Shown here one piece after another: positions 51,945 to 60,531 of a stretch of DNA of 64,000 nucleotides. This DNA is from JAAXHF01 sp963665955 (GTDB taxonomy: Bacteria > Desulfobacterota > Binatia > Bin18). The notes beneath the pieces are model-generated. The model saw only the letters and a program-made list of their open reading frames with translations, was not told the origin of the DNA and ran no database searches. Both the position numbers and the translations under genes were made by a program. The stretch spans positions 5,332,001 through 5,396,000 of the forward strand of contig OZ246887.1 of the NCBI GenBank assembly GCA_965231765.1, written 5' to 3'. Each line of letters starts with the position of its first letter. The first letter of the stretch is position 1.

Positions 51945-53441
51945 TTAAGGCTGAAAAGGGGACCGCAGGCCTAATTTCTCTGGATTCATAATACCTGCTG
52001 GGTCGAGACTCGCTTTGAGACTGTGCAGGAGTGCGATTCCGCTGCCGAGTTCCTGCTCTGCCAAATGGCCAAAGCGGATGCCCATACCGTGTACATATTC
52101 GATTGCGCCACCAATTTTTTGGGCAAGATGCAGGATCGCGTCCGTTGTCTGACGCATACTATCTGCAGCATCGATTGTCCGTGCCGGCGAACAGTAGAGG
52201 ACCAGGGAATAACATTCAGGCCAAATCCAGACTGCTTCTTGGCACATCTGGACAGGGCTGGTGCCAATAATCGCCGCCGTCTGAAGGCGAAAGTCGAGCA
52301 GTTTGGTGACTGGGATAGTCATGTGTAGAAAATCTAACTGTGCTTTTCCGTTTGGAGTATCGAGCCATTTGCCTTCACGTTGATCTGGATCTGCGGCCCA
52401 GCGATCGGCAGCTGCATGTCGAGTAGACCAGTAAGTATCCAGATCGGCTGAATTGTCTTCGGGGATTGCTCCGTATGAGGCTGCAACCGTTGAGGCCAGA
52501 TCACTGTGCGCCGCGACTTCTTGCTCCAGACCTTCGAATGCTAGCACCAGATAGGGTAGGGCGGAATCCTGAGCGGATTCCTGTATCGGATCTGTATCAA
52601 GATCCAGGTGGAGTTCGGCTCGTCGTTCTTGGAGTTCGATCGGCCAGGTGTCGAGCGATAAGTCCATCGATGTCGGACGCACGCCACGGTGTTTCATGTC
52701 TAAGACAGCTTGAAAGCCGCTGGCAAAATCTGGAAACATGAATCCTATGAGAGATTGCCTTTCAGGCCGGGGAAAAACATGCAGAACGGCCTCGGTGATA
52801 ATGCCCAGCGTCCCCTCAGCACCAATCAAGAGTCGGCCGAGGTCGGGACCAGTCGAGCGTTTCCGGACTGCTGGGATACGGATGACTTCTCCGTTCCCCA
52901 GCACTGCTTCTAAGCCCAGGACCTGATCTCCCATCGAACCATACCGCCCAGCCAGGTAACCTAGGCCGTTGGTACTGATTGCTCCTCCTACAGTTGCAAT
53001 TGAAATAGACCAGGGATCATGACCCAGCAGTAGCTCGTGCTGGCCAAGATATTCACCGAGGGGGCGTAGACGTATACCGCTCTGGACCTGAACGGTCAAA
53101 GCTTGGCTGTCCAGGTTGAGGACCCGGTTCATGCGTTTCATATCAACGACGATGCCGGGGTGCACCGACAAGGCTCCGCCCATTAAACCGCTGCCCCCAC
53201 CAAATGGAACCAACGGGACACTGTGCTGGCGTGCGATCTGTACGAGATGGACAACCTCTGCCGTTGAACTGGGTTGCACGACGGCGAGTGGCAGCTGTTC
53301 CAACTTAGTCATCGCCGCAAAACCACGGTGCGGACGTAGCGCGTCTTGGGCAAAAGCAGTGCGAGCTTCAGGAGTGGTCAGAACAGCGTCTTTGCCAAGC
53401 GCCTCTTGAAGGGCGGAGAGAGCAGGGAAGTCTCGATGCAT
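51945..53441 (-). CDS. FAD-binding oxidase, GlcD/D-lactate dehydrogenase type
   Basis: A 498-residue VAO-family flavoprotein. FAD-domain motif VPFGGGSGLMGGALSVHPG, SIATVGGAISTNGLGYLAGRYG and a C-terminal PAGIMNPEKLGL are characteristic. It oxidises a 2-hydroxy acid such as glycolate or lactate, or a related compound. Cytoplasmic or membrane-associated. DUF3237 gene is upstream on the same strand, 51 bp away. Confidence 0.88.
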   Translation of the reverse strand: MHRDFPALSALQEALGKDAVLTTPEARTAFAQDALRPHRGFAAMTKLEQLPLAVVQPSSTAEVVHLVQIARQHSVPLVPFGGGSGLMGGALSVHPGIVVDMKRMNRVLNLDSQALTVQVQSGIRLRPLGEYLGQHELLLGHDPWSISIATVGGAISTNGLGYLAGRYGSMGDQVLGLEAVLGNGEVIRIPAVRKRSTGPDLGRLLIGAEGTLGIITEAVLHVFPRPERQSLIGFMFPDFASGFQAVLDMKHRGVRPTSMDLSLDTWPIELQERRAELHLDLDTDPIQESAQDSALPYLVLAFEGLEQEVAAHSDLASTVAASYGAIPEDNSADLDTYWSTRHAAADRWAADPDQREGKWLDTPNGKAQLDFLHMTIPVTKLLDFRLQTAAIIGTSPVQMCQEAVWIWPECYSLVLYCSPARTIDAADSMRQTTDAILHLAQKIGGAIEYVHGMGIRFGHLAEQELGSGIALLHSLKASLDPAGIMNPEKLGLRSPFQP

Positions 53442-53492
53442 AGGACACCATGTGCGAGTAAGCTAGCGAACGTCTCCAATAATTTTCTTGGC

Positions 53493-53951
53493 TCAATTCG
53501 CCTCAAGCGCATAGACGCGATAGGTCACTGAGTTGGGAGACAAACGACCTTCTCCGGCTGCCATCAGGTTGTTGAGCCAGGCGTAGCGTTCGTCTCCTGT
53601 TTCGAACTGTAACTGTGAAATCATGTAGGTATCGCCAAACTCAATTGAGCCTTTGCCTTCAAACAGAACGGCTCGCAGCTTGTCGTTCATTGTCATGCGG
53701 GCGCGATAGGCCACATAGATAAATGCCCCATCATCCGTTTCGAGGACAATGCGGACATCGAGACGGAGATTTCCATCTGGGCCAACTAACGCCCAGTCTG
53801 CGCCGCTCGGCAGGACTTTTCCAGACAGGTGCGGGCCCTTGAAACTGCCACCCATAATATCTGCCACGATCCTTTGGCCGAGCGGGCCTGCGCCGACATC
53901 AGTCGGGGTTTTGAATTCTGCGGTCCAGTCGAAAAGGTGTTCGAGGTGCAT
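53493..53951 (-). CDS. DUF3237 family protein
   Basis: A 152-residue beta-rich protein; the segments GAGPLGQRIVADIMGGSFKG, GADWALVGPDGNLRLDVR and FETGDERYAWLN are typical of DUF3237. AAGGAG precedes ATG 53951; the frame is open 45 bases more upstream. Often found near aromatic or terpenoid catabolism and here faces the Baeyer-Villiger-type monooxygenase. Confidence 0.85.
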   Translation of the reverse strand: MHLEHLFDWTAEFKTPTDVGAGPLGQRIVADIMGGSFKGPHLSGKVLPSGADWALVGPDGNLRLDVRIVLETDDGAFIYVAYRARMTMNDKLRAVLFEGKGSIEFGDTYMISQLQFETGDERYAWLNNLMAAGEGRLSPNSVTYRVYALEAN

Positions 53952-54052
53952 ACGTGGGCTCCTTTGTGTGTTGCGATTATATCCAAACCAGAGCATATCG
54001 CATCCGGCTGTATTTTCTAGACAAGGCGACGACGTTCCTATAGTTTGTGGCC

Positions 54053-55876
54053 ATGACTACCAATAGCGACATCCCGACACTGATTGAGAGTGCTGACCGG
54101 CGTACGCTTGCAGCAGTAGTAACTCACCTGGCTGACGACCCGGGAGCGGTTCCGGATCTGCGGGACCGAGCCCAGATTGAGGAGGCCGCCGCCCGCTTGC
54201 TTCCAGCTTACCTGAGCGGCGAGAAGACCGCCGGTCCGCCGAGCGACGAGGTCCTACAGGCTGCCATGAACTTGGCTGCAGGTATGGACGTGCCGCCCGA
54301 GTACAGCCCGATGGTGCGTGAGCAGATGGGATTTGGCCCGCAGGTTGAGATCCCACAGCTCAACCCGCCTGCCGCCTTTAAGGTCGTGATCATTGGTGCG
54401 GGTGTCACCGGCGTCATGGCTGGCATCAAACTGGAAGAGCTGGGGCTATCATCGTTCACGATTCTCGAGAAAAACCCTGAGCCGGGCGGAACCTGGTGGC
54501 AGAACAGCTACCCTGGCTGTCGGGTTGATACGCCGAGTCTGCTGTACTCGTACTCGTTTGCCCCCGACCTCGGCTGGCCAGAACATTTCAGCCACCAGCC
54601 TGAGCTGTTGAAGTATGTCAAAGAGATTGTTGCTCGTAGGAACTTCGGAGACCGGTTGCAATGTAATACAGCGGTTGAGCAAATGGCTTGGCACGAGGAC
54701 CGTGCAGTCTGGGACCTCGATATCCGGCGTAGTGACGGTTTGACTGAACGCATTAGTGCGAATTGTGTTATTGGGGCGACGGGCCTGCTCCGGATTCCAC
54801 AGTGGCCTAAAATTGACGGGATTGATGATTTCACGGGTCCAGCGTTCCACTCGACATACTGGAATCATGATGTTGACCTGACTGGTAAACGTGTTGCCGT
54901 GATTGGCACTGGGGCAAGCGCCAATCAGATTGTCCCGGCCATCGCACCGGTCACCGATGAGGTGCTGATCTATCAGCGGACCCCGCACTGGATGCTTTCC
55001 CACCCGCAGTATGGCAAGGCGCTGTCAGGTACGGAACGCCAACTCATTGACGATATCCCGACCTATCTGTCCTGGTTTCGCTTCCGCCAGTTCTGGCAAA
55101 TTGGTGATTCCATCCTGCCTACGCTACGCATCGATCCCGGCTGGGAATACCCAGAACGCTCTGTCAACGCAGCCAACGATAAACTCCGCAGTCAGATGAC
55201 TGAATACATCAAGGCCCAGATCGGGGATAAACCCGATTTGGTCGAGAAGGTGTTGCCCAAGTATCCGCCATATGGCAAACGGTTATTGCTCGACAATGGC
55301 TGGTACCAGGCCTTGCGTCGGGATGATGTGCAGCTGATTGCCACCCCGATTGAGCGCATTACTGCGGACGGAATCACAACAGGCGATGGGCACGAGAAAG
55401 TGGACGTGATTGTGTACGCCTCTGGTTTTGACACCGGCCGGGTCATGTGGCCGATCCAAATCACCGGCCGAGGCGGCGTTGACGTCCGTAAAGCGTTAGA
55501 TGAACGGTTGGAGACGTATCAAGGCATGGCGCTTGAGCATTGCCCGAATCTCTTTATCACGCCTGGTCCGAATGGTACGCCTGGCCATGGGGGAAGTGGC
55601 ATCTTCTTTGCCGAGTGCCAGATTGGGTACATTGTTGAGTGTTTGCGGGCGATGTTCGATAATAATTGGTCACGCATGGAAGTCCGTGGCGAGGCGGTCC
55701 GAACGTTTGTTGAGGACGTCTCGGCTGAGCTTGAGCATTACGTGTGGAGCCGTCCGGGAATTAGTAACTGGTTCCGAGGAACCCGTGACCGGGTCACAGC
55801 GCTTGTCCCCAAGCGGTTGGTTGACCTGTGGCAGGAGAGCAAAACACCCAAAATTGATGACTATATGGGGACCTGA
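54053..55876 (+). CDS. Baeyer-Villiger-type flavin monooxygenase
   Basis: A 607-residue class B flavin monooxygenase. FAD motif VVIIGAGVTGVMAG, the GGTWW-Q element, the fingerprint FTGPAFHSTYW (a variant of FxGxxxHTxxW) and the NADPH motif VIGTGASANQ are present. The extra ~100-residue N-terminal domain (IEEAAARLLPAYL) resembles 4-hydroxyacetophenone monooxygenase. Inserts oxygen next to a ketone to give an ester or lactone. Cytoplasmic. Divergent from DUF3237. Confidence 0.87.
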   Translation: MTTNSDIPTLIESADRRTLAAVVTHLADDPGAVPDLRDRAQIEEAAARLLPAYLSGEKTAGPPSDEVLQAAMNLAAGMDVPPEYSPMVREQMGFGPQVEIPQLNPPAAFKVVIIGAGVTGVMAGIKLEELGLSSFTILEKNPEPGGTWWQNSYPGCRVDTPSLLYSYSFAPDLGWPEHFSHQPELLKYVKEIVARRNFGDRLQCNTAVEQMAWHEDRAVWDLDIRRSDGLTERISANCVIGATGLLRIPQWPKIDGIDDFTGPAFHSTYWNHDVDLTGKRVAVIGTGASANQIVPAIAPVTDEVLIYQRTPHWMLSHPQYGKALSGTERQLIDDIPTYLSWFRFRQFWQIGDSILPTLRIDPGWEYPERSVNAANDKLRSQMTEYIKAQIGDKPDLVEKVLPKYPPYGKRLLLDNGWYQALRRDDVQLIATPIERITADGITTGDGHEKVDVIVYASGFDTGRVMWPIQITGRGGVDVRKALDERLETYQGMALEHCPNLFITPGPNGTPGHGGSGIFFAECQIGYIVECLRAMFDNNWSRMEVRGEAVRTFVEDVSAELEHYVWSRPGISNWFRGTRDRVTALVPKRLVDLWQESKTPKIDDYMGT

Positions 55877-55936
55877 AGCCAAAGAAGAGTAGGGTGGATA
55901 AGCGGAGCGCATCCACCCCTCTGCCGCTAAAAATGG

Positions 55937-55968
55937 CCACGTCGTACTATGTACCTGGTACGACGTGG
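55937..55968. terminator. Perfect 11-bp palindrome between convergent genes
   Basis: CCACGTCGTAC and GTACGACGTGG around a ten-base loop lie in the 103-base gap where the monooxygenase and VOC genes meet tail to tail. No T tract follows, so a two-way terminator is plausible but not certain. Confidence 0.55.
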
Positions 55969-55979
55969 TCGTGAGCAGC

Positions 55980-56348
55980 CTATCCCATACAGATCACGTT
56001 CAGTTTGTTGCCATCTAAATCGCGGAAATAGCCGATATACGGCCCCTTATCTCCTCCCCGTCGACCAGGAGCGCCTTCGTCTGTCCCGCCCAGCTCAAGC
56101 GCCTTTTTGTATACGGCATCGACCTTCTCCGGGCTGTCAACCCCAAATGCGACCATCACTCCGTTGCCAACAGTTGCTGGCTTTTCATCAAATGGAGTGG
56201 CCAGGGCGAAGCTCGGAGCGTCAACTCCCCAGAGGATGATTCTGCCGCCATCCATCATCCGTTTGGCACCGAGTTCAGCCAGCAGGGCATCATAAAATGC
56301 TGCGCCACGCGCCATATCGTTTGTCCCTACAGTTACGTATCCAATCAT
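55980..56348 (-). CDS. VOC family (glyoxalase-like) protein
   Basis: A 122-residue single vicinal-oxygen-chelate domain: GYVTVGTNDMARGAAFYDAL, ILWGVDAPSFALATPFDE, then IGYFRDLDGNKLNVICMG. Metal ligands are not all obvious, so the activity is open. GAAGGAG lies before the ATG. Convergent with the flavin monooxygenase. Confidence 0.8.
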   Translation of the reverse strand: MIGYVTVGTNDMARGAAFYDALLAELGAKRMMDGGRIILWGVDAPSFALATPFDEKPATVGNGVMVAFGVDSPEKVDAVYKKALELGGTDEGAPGRRGGDKGPYIGYFRDLDGNKLNVICMG

Positions 56349-56522
56349 ATCTGGTCTCCTTCTTTCTCCTCAATAATTTCCTGTCTTGATGAGGGTAGGT
56401 TAGAACTTGTCATACTCTTGGCGGATTGGGAAGCACCCCAGGTTTGAGAGCAAAATTGATGGGTGGAAATTACTGCTCAAGCAGCTCATCCCTCTCTTCA
56501 AACAGTGAAGTGGGATGCCCAT

Positions 56523-56576
56523 GTCTGCAAAAAAGGTCTGTAAAAATGGTATGAATCATACTTTTTTTGCAGACCT
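56523..56576. repeat. Two overlapping, mutually exclusive inverted repeats
   Basis: GTCTGCAAAAAA (56523-56534) pairs with TTTTTTGCAGAC; alternatively AGGTCTG (56534-56540) pairs with CAGACCT (56570-56576), with GTATG/CATAC nested inside. It lies in the 343-base gap upstream of the blaI-type gene. The rest of that gap holds no gene; the BlaI-like operator is described separately. Confidence 0.5.
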
Positions 56577-56649
56577 ACATCCATGTAACTCGTCAAGAAT
56601 CCAGACGTTTCACTCTGGCATAGCCTTTGCCGGACCTCTCAGTTAAAAA

Positions 56650-56666
56650 TCCGATTGCAAGTCGGA
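56650..56666 (+). promoter_or_regulatory. BlaI-type operator candidate upstream of blaI
   Basis: TCCGATTGCAAGTCGGA is a near-perfect dyad ending 25 bp before the repressor start. Two closely related copies precede the secreted-protein gene at 58505. Position fits autorepression. Confidence 0.65.
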
Positions 56667-56691
56667 TCTGTGTCCTGTATAACCTTGAACC

Positions 56692-57090
56692 ATGGAAAAG
56701 AAACCGACCCTCATACCTCGTCTCGGCGAGCTTGAATTTCGGATTATAGAGCATCTTTGGGAGGTGGGCGAAGCCGACGTCCTCCAAACGCATGCCAGCG
56801 TGGGTGTTCCCCGTAAGATTTCGGTCAATACGGTCGGGTCGGCACTCGAGCGCTTGTTTCGGAAACGTCTTATCAGGCGTGAAAAGGTTTCTCACGCTTT
56901 TCGGTACCAGCCGGTGATGGATCGCGACACGTTCATGGCCCAGCGCATGGTTGAAGCGGCAGGCGGGCTGCGAGCCCTGAGCCAGCAAGGACTGCTCAGT
57001 GCTTTTATCGATGCAGTGACCGATGCGAGTGAGGATACGTTGGACGAGCTCGAACGGCTGGTCCACACCAAACGGAGGCAACAAAACTGA
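56692..57090 (+). CDS. BlaI/MecI/CopY-family transcriptional repressor
   Basis: A 132-residue winged-helix repressor: LGELEFRIIEHLWEVGEADV, VSVNTV-like ISVNTVGSALERLFRKRLIRR and a helical C-terminal dimerisation tail. In the family, cleavage or inactivation by a membrane M56 sensor relieves repression. Its stop overlaps the start of just such a gene. The operator-like dyad at 56650 and the pair at 58307/58325 are its probable targets. Confidence 0.87.
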   Translation: MEKKPTLIPRLGELEFRIIEHLWEVGEADVLQTHASVGVPRKISVNTVGSALERLFRKRLIRREKVSHAFRYQPVMDRDTFMAQRMVEAAGGLRALSQQGLLSAFIDAVTDASEDTLDELERLVHTKRRQQN

Positions 57091-58262
57091 TGACCAGCTT
57101 ATTGGTTGGACTCGGGACGCTAGCCATGGTGTCTTTTGCCGTTTCGGCTCTTGTCAGCATGACGTGGTGTGCATCGAACCGTATCTTACGCCTTGTAACC
57201 CCGGCTGCGGAAGCACGCCTGCTGTTGCTGATCGTGGTTTTGCCGATCGCCGTTGCCAGTCTCTCTCAACTGCTCTATTGGGAATGGCCTGGCGGTGAGC
57301 ATACGGAACAGGCCGCAAGTGGAAAGCTCCCAAGCCTACGCTCCGGCGCTGTATCTTCGGGAGCACGGCCGACGAAACCCAGGGTCTCGGGACTGAACAC
57401 CGCAGCTCATGCTTGGGGGAGAGAGGGACGAGAACATGCTCGGCGTCGAGAGGCTGGTCACGAATGGCATGAGCAGCATGAACATCCTCGTGAACCTTCC
57501 AAGACGCATTCGGAGTCGGTCAATCGGGAGCATGTCCGTGAATATGCCCGTGAGTATGCTGGTAAAGGTGAGGCTGGCTTTCCGCAGGCGATGCTGGTGA
57601 TGTGTGTTCTCTTGGGCGGTGTGCTCATCAGTCGTTTTGTCCTGATGCTCAGGCGCATGCTGCTCGCGATCAAGACTTCCATGGCAACTTCCAGATCCTT
57701 GCGAGATCTCGCATCAGCACATCCAGACGGCATATTGGTGTTGCCAATCCCGAAACCCGAGGCTTTTGTCCTGGGCACGATACAGCCGAAGTTGTTTGCC
57801 TCACAGGGGTTGCTCGCCATGCCTCAGATTATCGTCCAAGCCGTGTTGGCCCATGAGCATGCCCATATACGACGTCTAGACCCCTTGCGACACCTCTTTG
57901 TATTAATGGCCTGCACATTCCACCTGCCTGGTATCGCAGCGCACCTGCAAAAACGGATGCAACAAGCGCAGGAATTGGCAGCTGACGCCGACGCTGCACA
58001 CGCCTTGGGCGATGCGACTGGCGTGGCGGAGGCCTTGGTCCGCTGCGCTCGTTTCCGCCATGACAACGGCTCCCCGCGTTTGGCCTTTGGAGGCGGTGAT
58101 ATCGAAGAGCGCGTCCGCACCTTGCTGGCTGAGCGTAGGACACTGGATCAGCCTCGCCCCTGGCTCGTCGGTCTGCTGGCTTGCATGCTTGTATACGTAG
58201 CCGTCCGCTATGCGGAGCCTGCCCATCACATAATCGAAACCCTCTTGGCGGTTTCCCGATAA
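57090..58262 (+). CDS. M56/BlaR1-like membrane metallopeptidase with a His/Glu-rich loop
   Basis: A 390-residue inner-membrane protein. Hydrophobic helices flank the zinc motif H255-E-H-A-H259 in LAHEHAHIRR, and a third-ligand-type helix with ELAADADAAHAL follows. The C-terminal beta-lactam sensor domain of BlaR1 is absent. Residues ~107-150 form a hydrophilic, His/Glu/Arg-rich loop (HEWHEQHEHP) that could bind metal or signal. It starts on the last base of the repressor stop, so the two form a sensor-repressor pair. Confidence 0.8.
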   Translation: MTSLLVGLGTLAMVSFAVSALVSMTWCASNRILRLVTPAAEARLLLLIVVLPIAVASLSQLLYWEWPGGEHTEQAASGKLPSLRSGAVSSGARPTKPRVSGLNTAAHAWGREGREHARRREAGHEWHEQHEHPREPSKTHSESVNREHVREYAREYAGKGEAGFPQAMLVMCVLLGGVLISRFVLMLRRMLLAIKTSMATSRSLRDLASAHPDGILVLPIPKPEAFVLGTIQPKLFASQGLLAMPQIIVQAVLAHEHAHIRRLDPLRHLFVLMACTFHLPGIAAHLQKRMQQAQELAADADAAHALGDATGVAEALVRCARFRHDNGSPRLAFGGGDIEERVRTLLAERRTLDQPRPWLVGLLACMLVYVAVRYAEPAHHIIETLLAVSR

Positions 58263-58306
58263 CCGATGTCTCAAGCCCAGGAGTCTGTTCTTACTATATC
58301 TTAAAA

Positions 58307-58341
58307 TCCTATTGTAAGTCGGAGTCCTATTTACAGTCGGA
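58307..58341 (+). promoter_or_regulatory. Two BlaI-type operator copies upstream of the secreted-protein gene
   Basis: TCCTATTGTAAGTCGGA (58307-58323) and TCCTATTTACAGTCGGA (58325-58341) match the motif at 56650 at most positions: TCC, ATT and AGTCGGA are invariant. Spacing is 18 bp. The remaining gap to 58505 has no gene. Confidence 0.65.
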
Positions 58342-58504
58342 TTTTTAAGCAACATTAAACGAAAGGAGGCCGCAAATGATGTAGAGGGTAACGACAAAAT
58401 CCAATCTTTGCATCGCATTCGCTCTGGCCGTTATTGGCGTGTGCCAAACACAACGAAGCTGCGGCAAAAAGGCCCAGCAGCCTCAACACAGGAAAGGAAA
58501 TACA

Positions 58505-60061
58505 ATGACGCAACGCATGATCCGCATGATCCGATACACATTTCCCATCGCCCTTGGGATACTTTGGAGCCTAGCCCTGTTTTCTCCAACGTTTGCTGCG
58601 CCGCCCCAACTCACGATTGATAATCCAACAGACCACCAAATAGACCACCAAGTCCTGTCCGGAGTCATCACCGTTCATGGCTGGGCGCTCGGGTCCACAG
58701 CACCGATTGCGCGCGTGGAAGCATCGTTTGACGGAGGAGCGCCGATCGAGCTCGGGTATGGGGGGTCGCGGAATGATGTTGCCGCCGCGTTCCCAGGCAC
58801 GCCTGAGGCGGCCTCCTCGGGATTTGCAGCGGCCCTGAATACCCGACTATTCACCAATGGCTGGCATGAATTCAGCATCACAGCAATAGACCAGAAGGGA
58901 GAAACTGCCAGCCAAACGCTCATGGTGCTCGTCTCAAACGCTCCAGGGGACGAGAATCCCTCCAGCGTCGCTCTTGATCTCTCAAATGCCACTGTCCGCG
59001 TCGTTCAGGATAGGGCTGTGCTGATCGAAAACGCAGATATCAACGGTCAATCCATTACCACCCCGATTCTTTTTGACATCAGCTCAAATCAGTTCAGCAT
59101 GATCGCCTTTGTCGCCGACGCAGACGATGACGGCGTCCGTGACGACGATCTGGATGCCGACGGATTCGCTGATAATGACCTCAACCGGGATGGTTTTCCA
59201 GATGACGACCTGAATTTCAATGGATTGAGCGATAGCCAAGAGCAGAGCGGTCCATTCGTCAGCAGCGGTGTCAGCCGCGGGATGTCCGAGTCGCCACTGC
59301 TGGAGCCCAACGAGACCTTTGCTGGTCTCTTCACTGACACGGAAATCGCCATTACCTTCGATGAAGCAACTGAAACCTTCATCGGACGTGTCCGCAACGA
59401 AGCGCCACAAGCAGTATGCGATGTGCAAGTCGCCGTAGTGCTCGATAATGACCGGACGGTCAATACGACCCCGTCCGGTCGTCCATTGCGAATCAGCGGC
59501 CTGATCGCAGGTGGGCGTCGGAATTTTGAGTTTCCAGTGCCTGGGACGATTTTTACCGATTGGGCGGTTATGGTCGAGACCTTTAATTGCAGCAGCGCAC
59601 CGTCAGGGACCGCAGGCGGCGGGAGCGCCGAGGGCTCTGAGGGCGGTAGTGAAGGTGGCGGTGAACACGGTTCGGGTGGCGAAGGTGGTGGCGAACATGG
59701 CTCAGGTGGCGAAGGTGGTTCAGAGGGTGGTGGCGAAGGTGGTGATGAAGGCTCCAATGAGGCGAGCCCTCCCATTCCTATCTCCACTCCCTTCTCAGAT
59801 GTCTTTCAAAACCAGCATTTCATGTTTGCGTTCGATGCGTCAACTCGTTCATTCCGCGGGTCTGTCGAAAATCGAACGAATACCCTCATCTGTCGGTCTC
59901 GTACTGAGGTCCACTTGGGTGCCGGTACCCAGGTTGTCGAGCTGGGACCGACCATTCCTGAGAATCTTGGTCCGGGCGAAACCCTCAATGTTGTCATGAC
60001 CATTGAGGGCTACGAACCGGAGACGTACGCGCTTCATCCGGAAGCTTCACCCTGCCCGTAA
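58505..60061 (+). CDS. Secreted protein with calcium-binding repeats, glycine-rich linker and two related beta domains
   Basis: A 518-residue exported protein. Signal peptide (FPIALGILWSLALFSPTFAA). An immunoglobulin-like N-terminal part (APIARVEASFDGGAPIELG), then residues ~203-243 are aspartate-rich thrombospondin-type calcium repeats (DADDDGVRDDDLDADGFAD). Two related domains (ETFIGRVRNEAPQAVCDVQV and RSFRGSVENRTNTLICRSRT) flank a ~55-residue Gly/Glu/Ser-rich linker with HGSGGEGGGEHGSGG repeats. ATG 58505 follows AGGAAATAC; an upstream frame is longer but would bury the signal. Two operator copies lie just upstream, so it is the likely regulated target of the repressor-peptidase pair. Confidence 0.75.
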   Translation: MTQRMIRMIRYTFPIALGILWSLALFSPTFAAPPQLTIDNPTDHQIDHQVLSGVITVHGWALGSTAPIARVEASFDGGAPIELGYGGSRNDVAAAFPGTPEAASSGFAAALNTRLFTNGWHEFSITAIDQKGETASQTLMVLVSNAPGDENPSSVALDLSNATVRVVQDRAVLIENADINGQSITTPILFDISSNQFSMIAFVADADDDGVRDDDLDADGFADNDLNRDGFPDDDLNFNGLSDSQEQSGPFVSSGVSRGMSESPLLEPNETFAGLFTDTEIAITFDEATETFIGRVRNEAPQAVCDVQVAVVLDNDRTVNTTPSGRPLRISGLIAGGRRNFEFPVPGTIFTDWAVMVETFNCSSAPSGTAGGGSAEGSEGGSEGGGEHGSGGEGGGEHGSGGEGGSEGGGEGGDEGSNEASPPIPISTPFSDVFQNQHFMFAFDASTRSFRGSVENRTNTLICRSRTEVHLGAGTQVVELGPTIPENLGPGETLNVVMTIEGYEPETYALHPEASPCP

Positions 60062-60121
60062 TGCGAGTAGGCTCTCCGGTATGAAACGACAGAACTGAGC
60101 GGTAGGACATGTTGAGGCATA

Positions 60122-60161
60122 ATGACCAGAAGGGGCTGAATTTTCAGCCCCTTCTGGTCAT
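60122..60161. terminator. Very long perfect hairpin
   Basis: A 19-base arm (ATGACCAGAAGGGGCTGAA) and its complement meet with almost no loop. It lies 60 bp after the secreted-protein stop. No strong T tract follows, although TTTTTTT appears 27 bases later. It probably ends that transcript. Confidence 0.7.
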
Positions 60162-60531
60162 CAGAATCCCATTTCTGCTCATATCAATTTTTTTCGTTGT
60201 GGTGTCAACTAAACCAAGGGGTTATTCGATATAGAAGATAGGGAGTGTGATTCGGGTGGCGATATGTCGAGACCGATAGCATCCCTATATTCTTACTGAC
60301 AGGAGGGCAATGTAGTTTGTCCATATACTCCTTCGCTCCATGGAGACGGAAACGATTGTCTGGCAAGGTTTGTCCACCTGTCTCGGCGGCGGAGGTTCTC
60401 CAAAGCGCAGCTGTGCTGGTCGGTGGTGATTCCTACGTCCTACGAAGAAAAGCAGCTCGCGGCCTCCCTCTACAGCAAACCAACAGGAGCAGGAACATGA
60501 GAATACCGTTGTGGTCTTGCTGAAACCAGAG
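60162..60531. other. Intergenic region without recognised gene
   Basis: About 370 bases. No open frame with family resemblance; short frames on both strands are unsupported. It precedes a damaged membrane-protein gene whose promoter may lie here. Confidence 0.4.
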
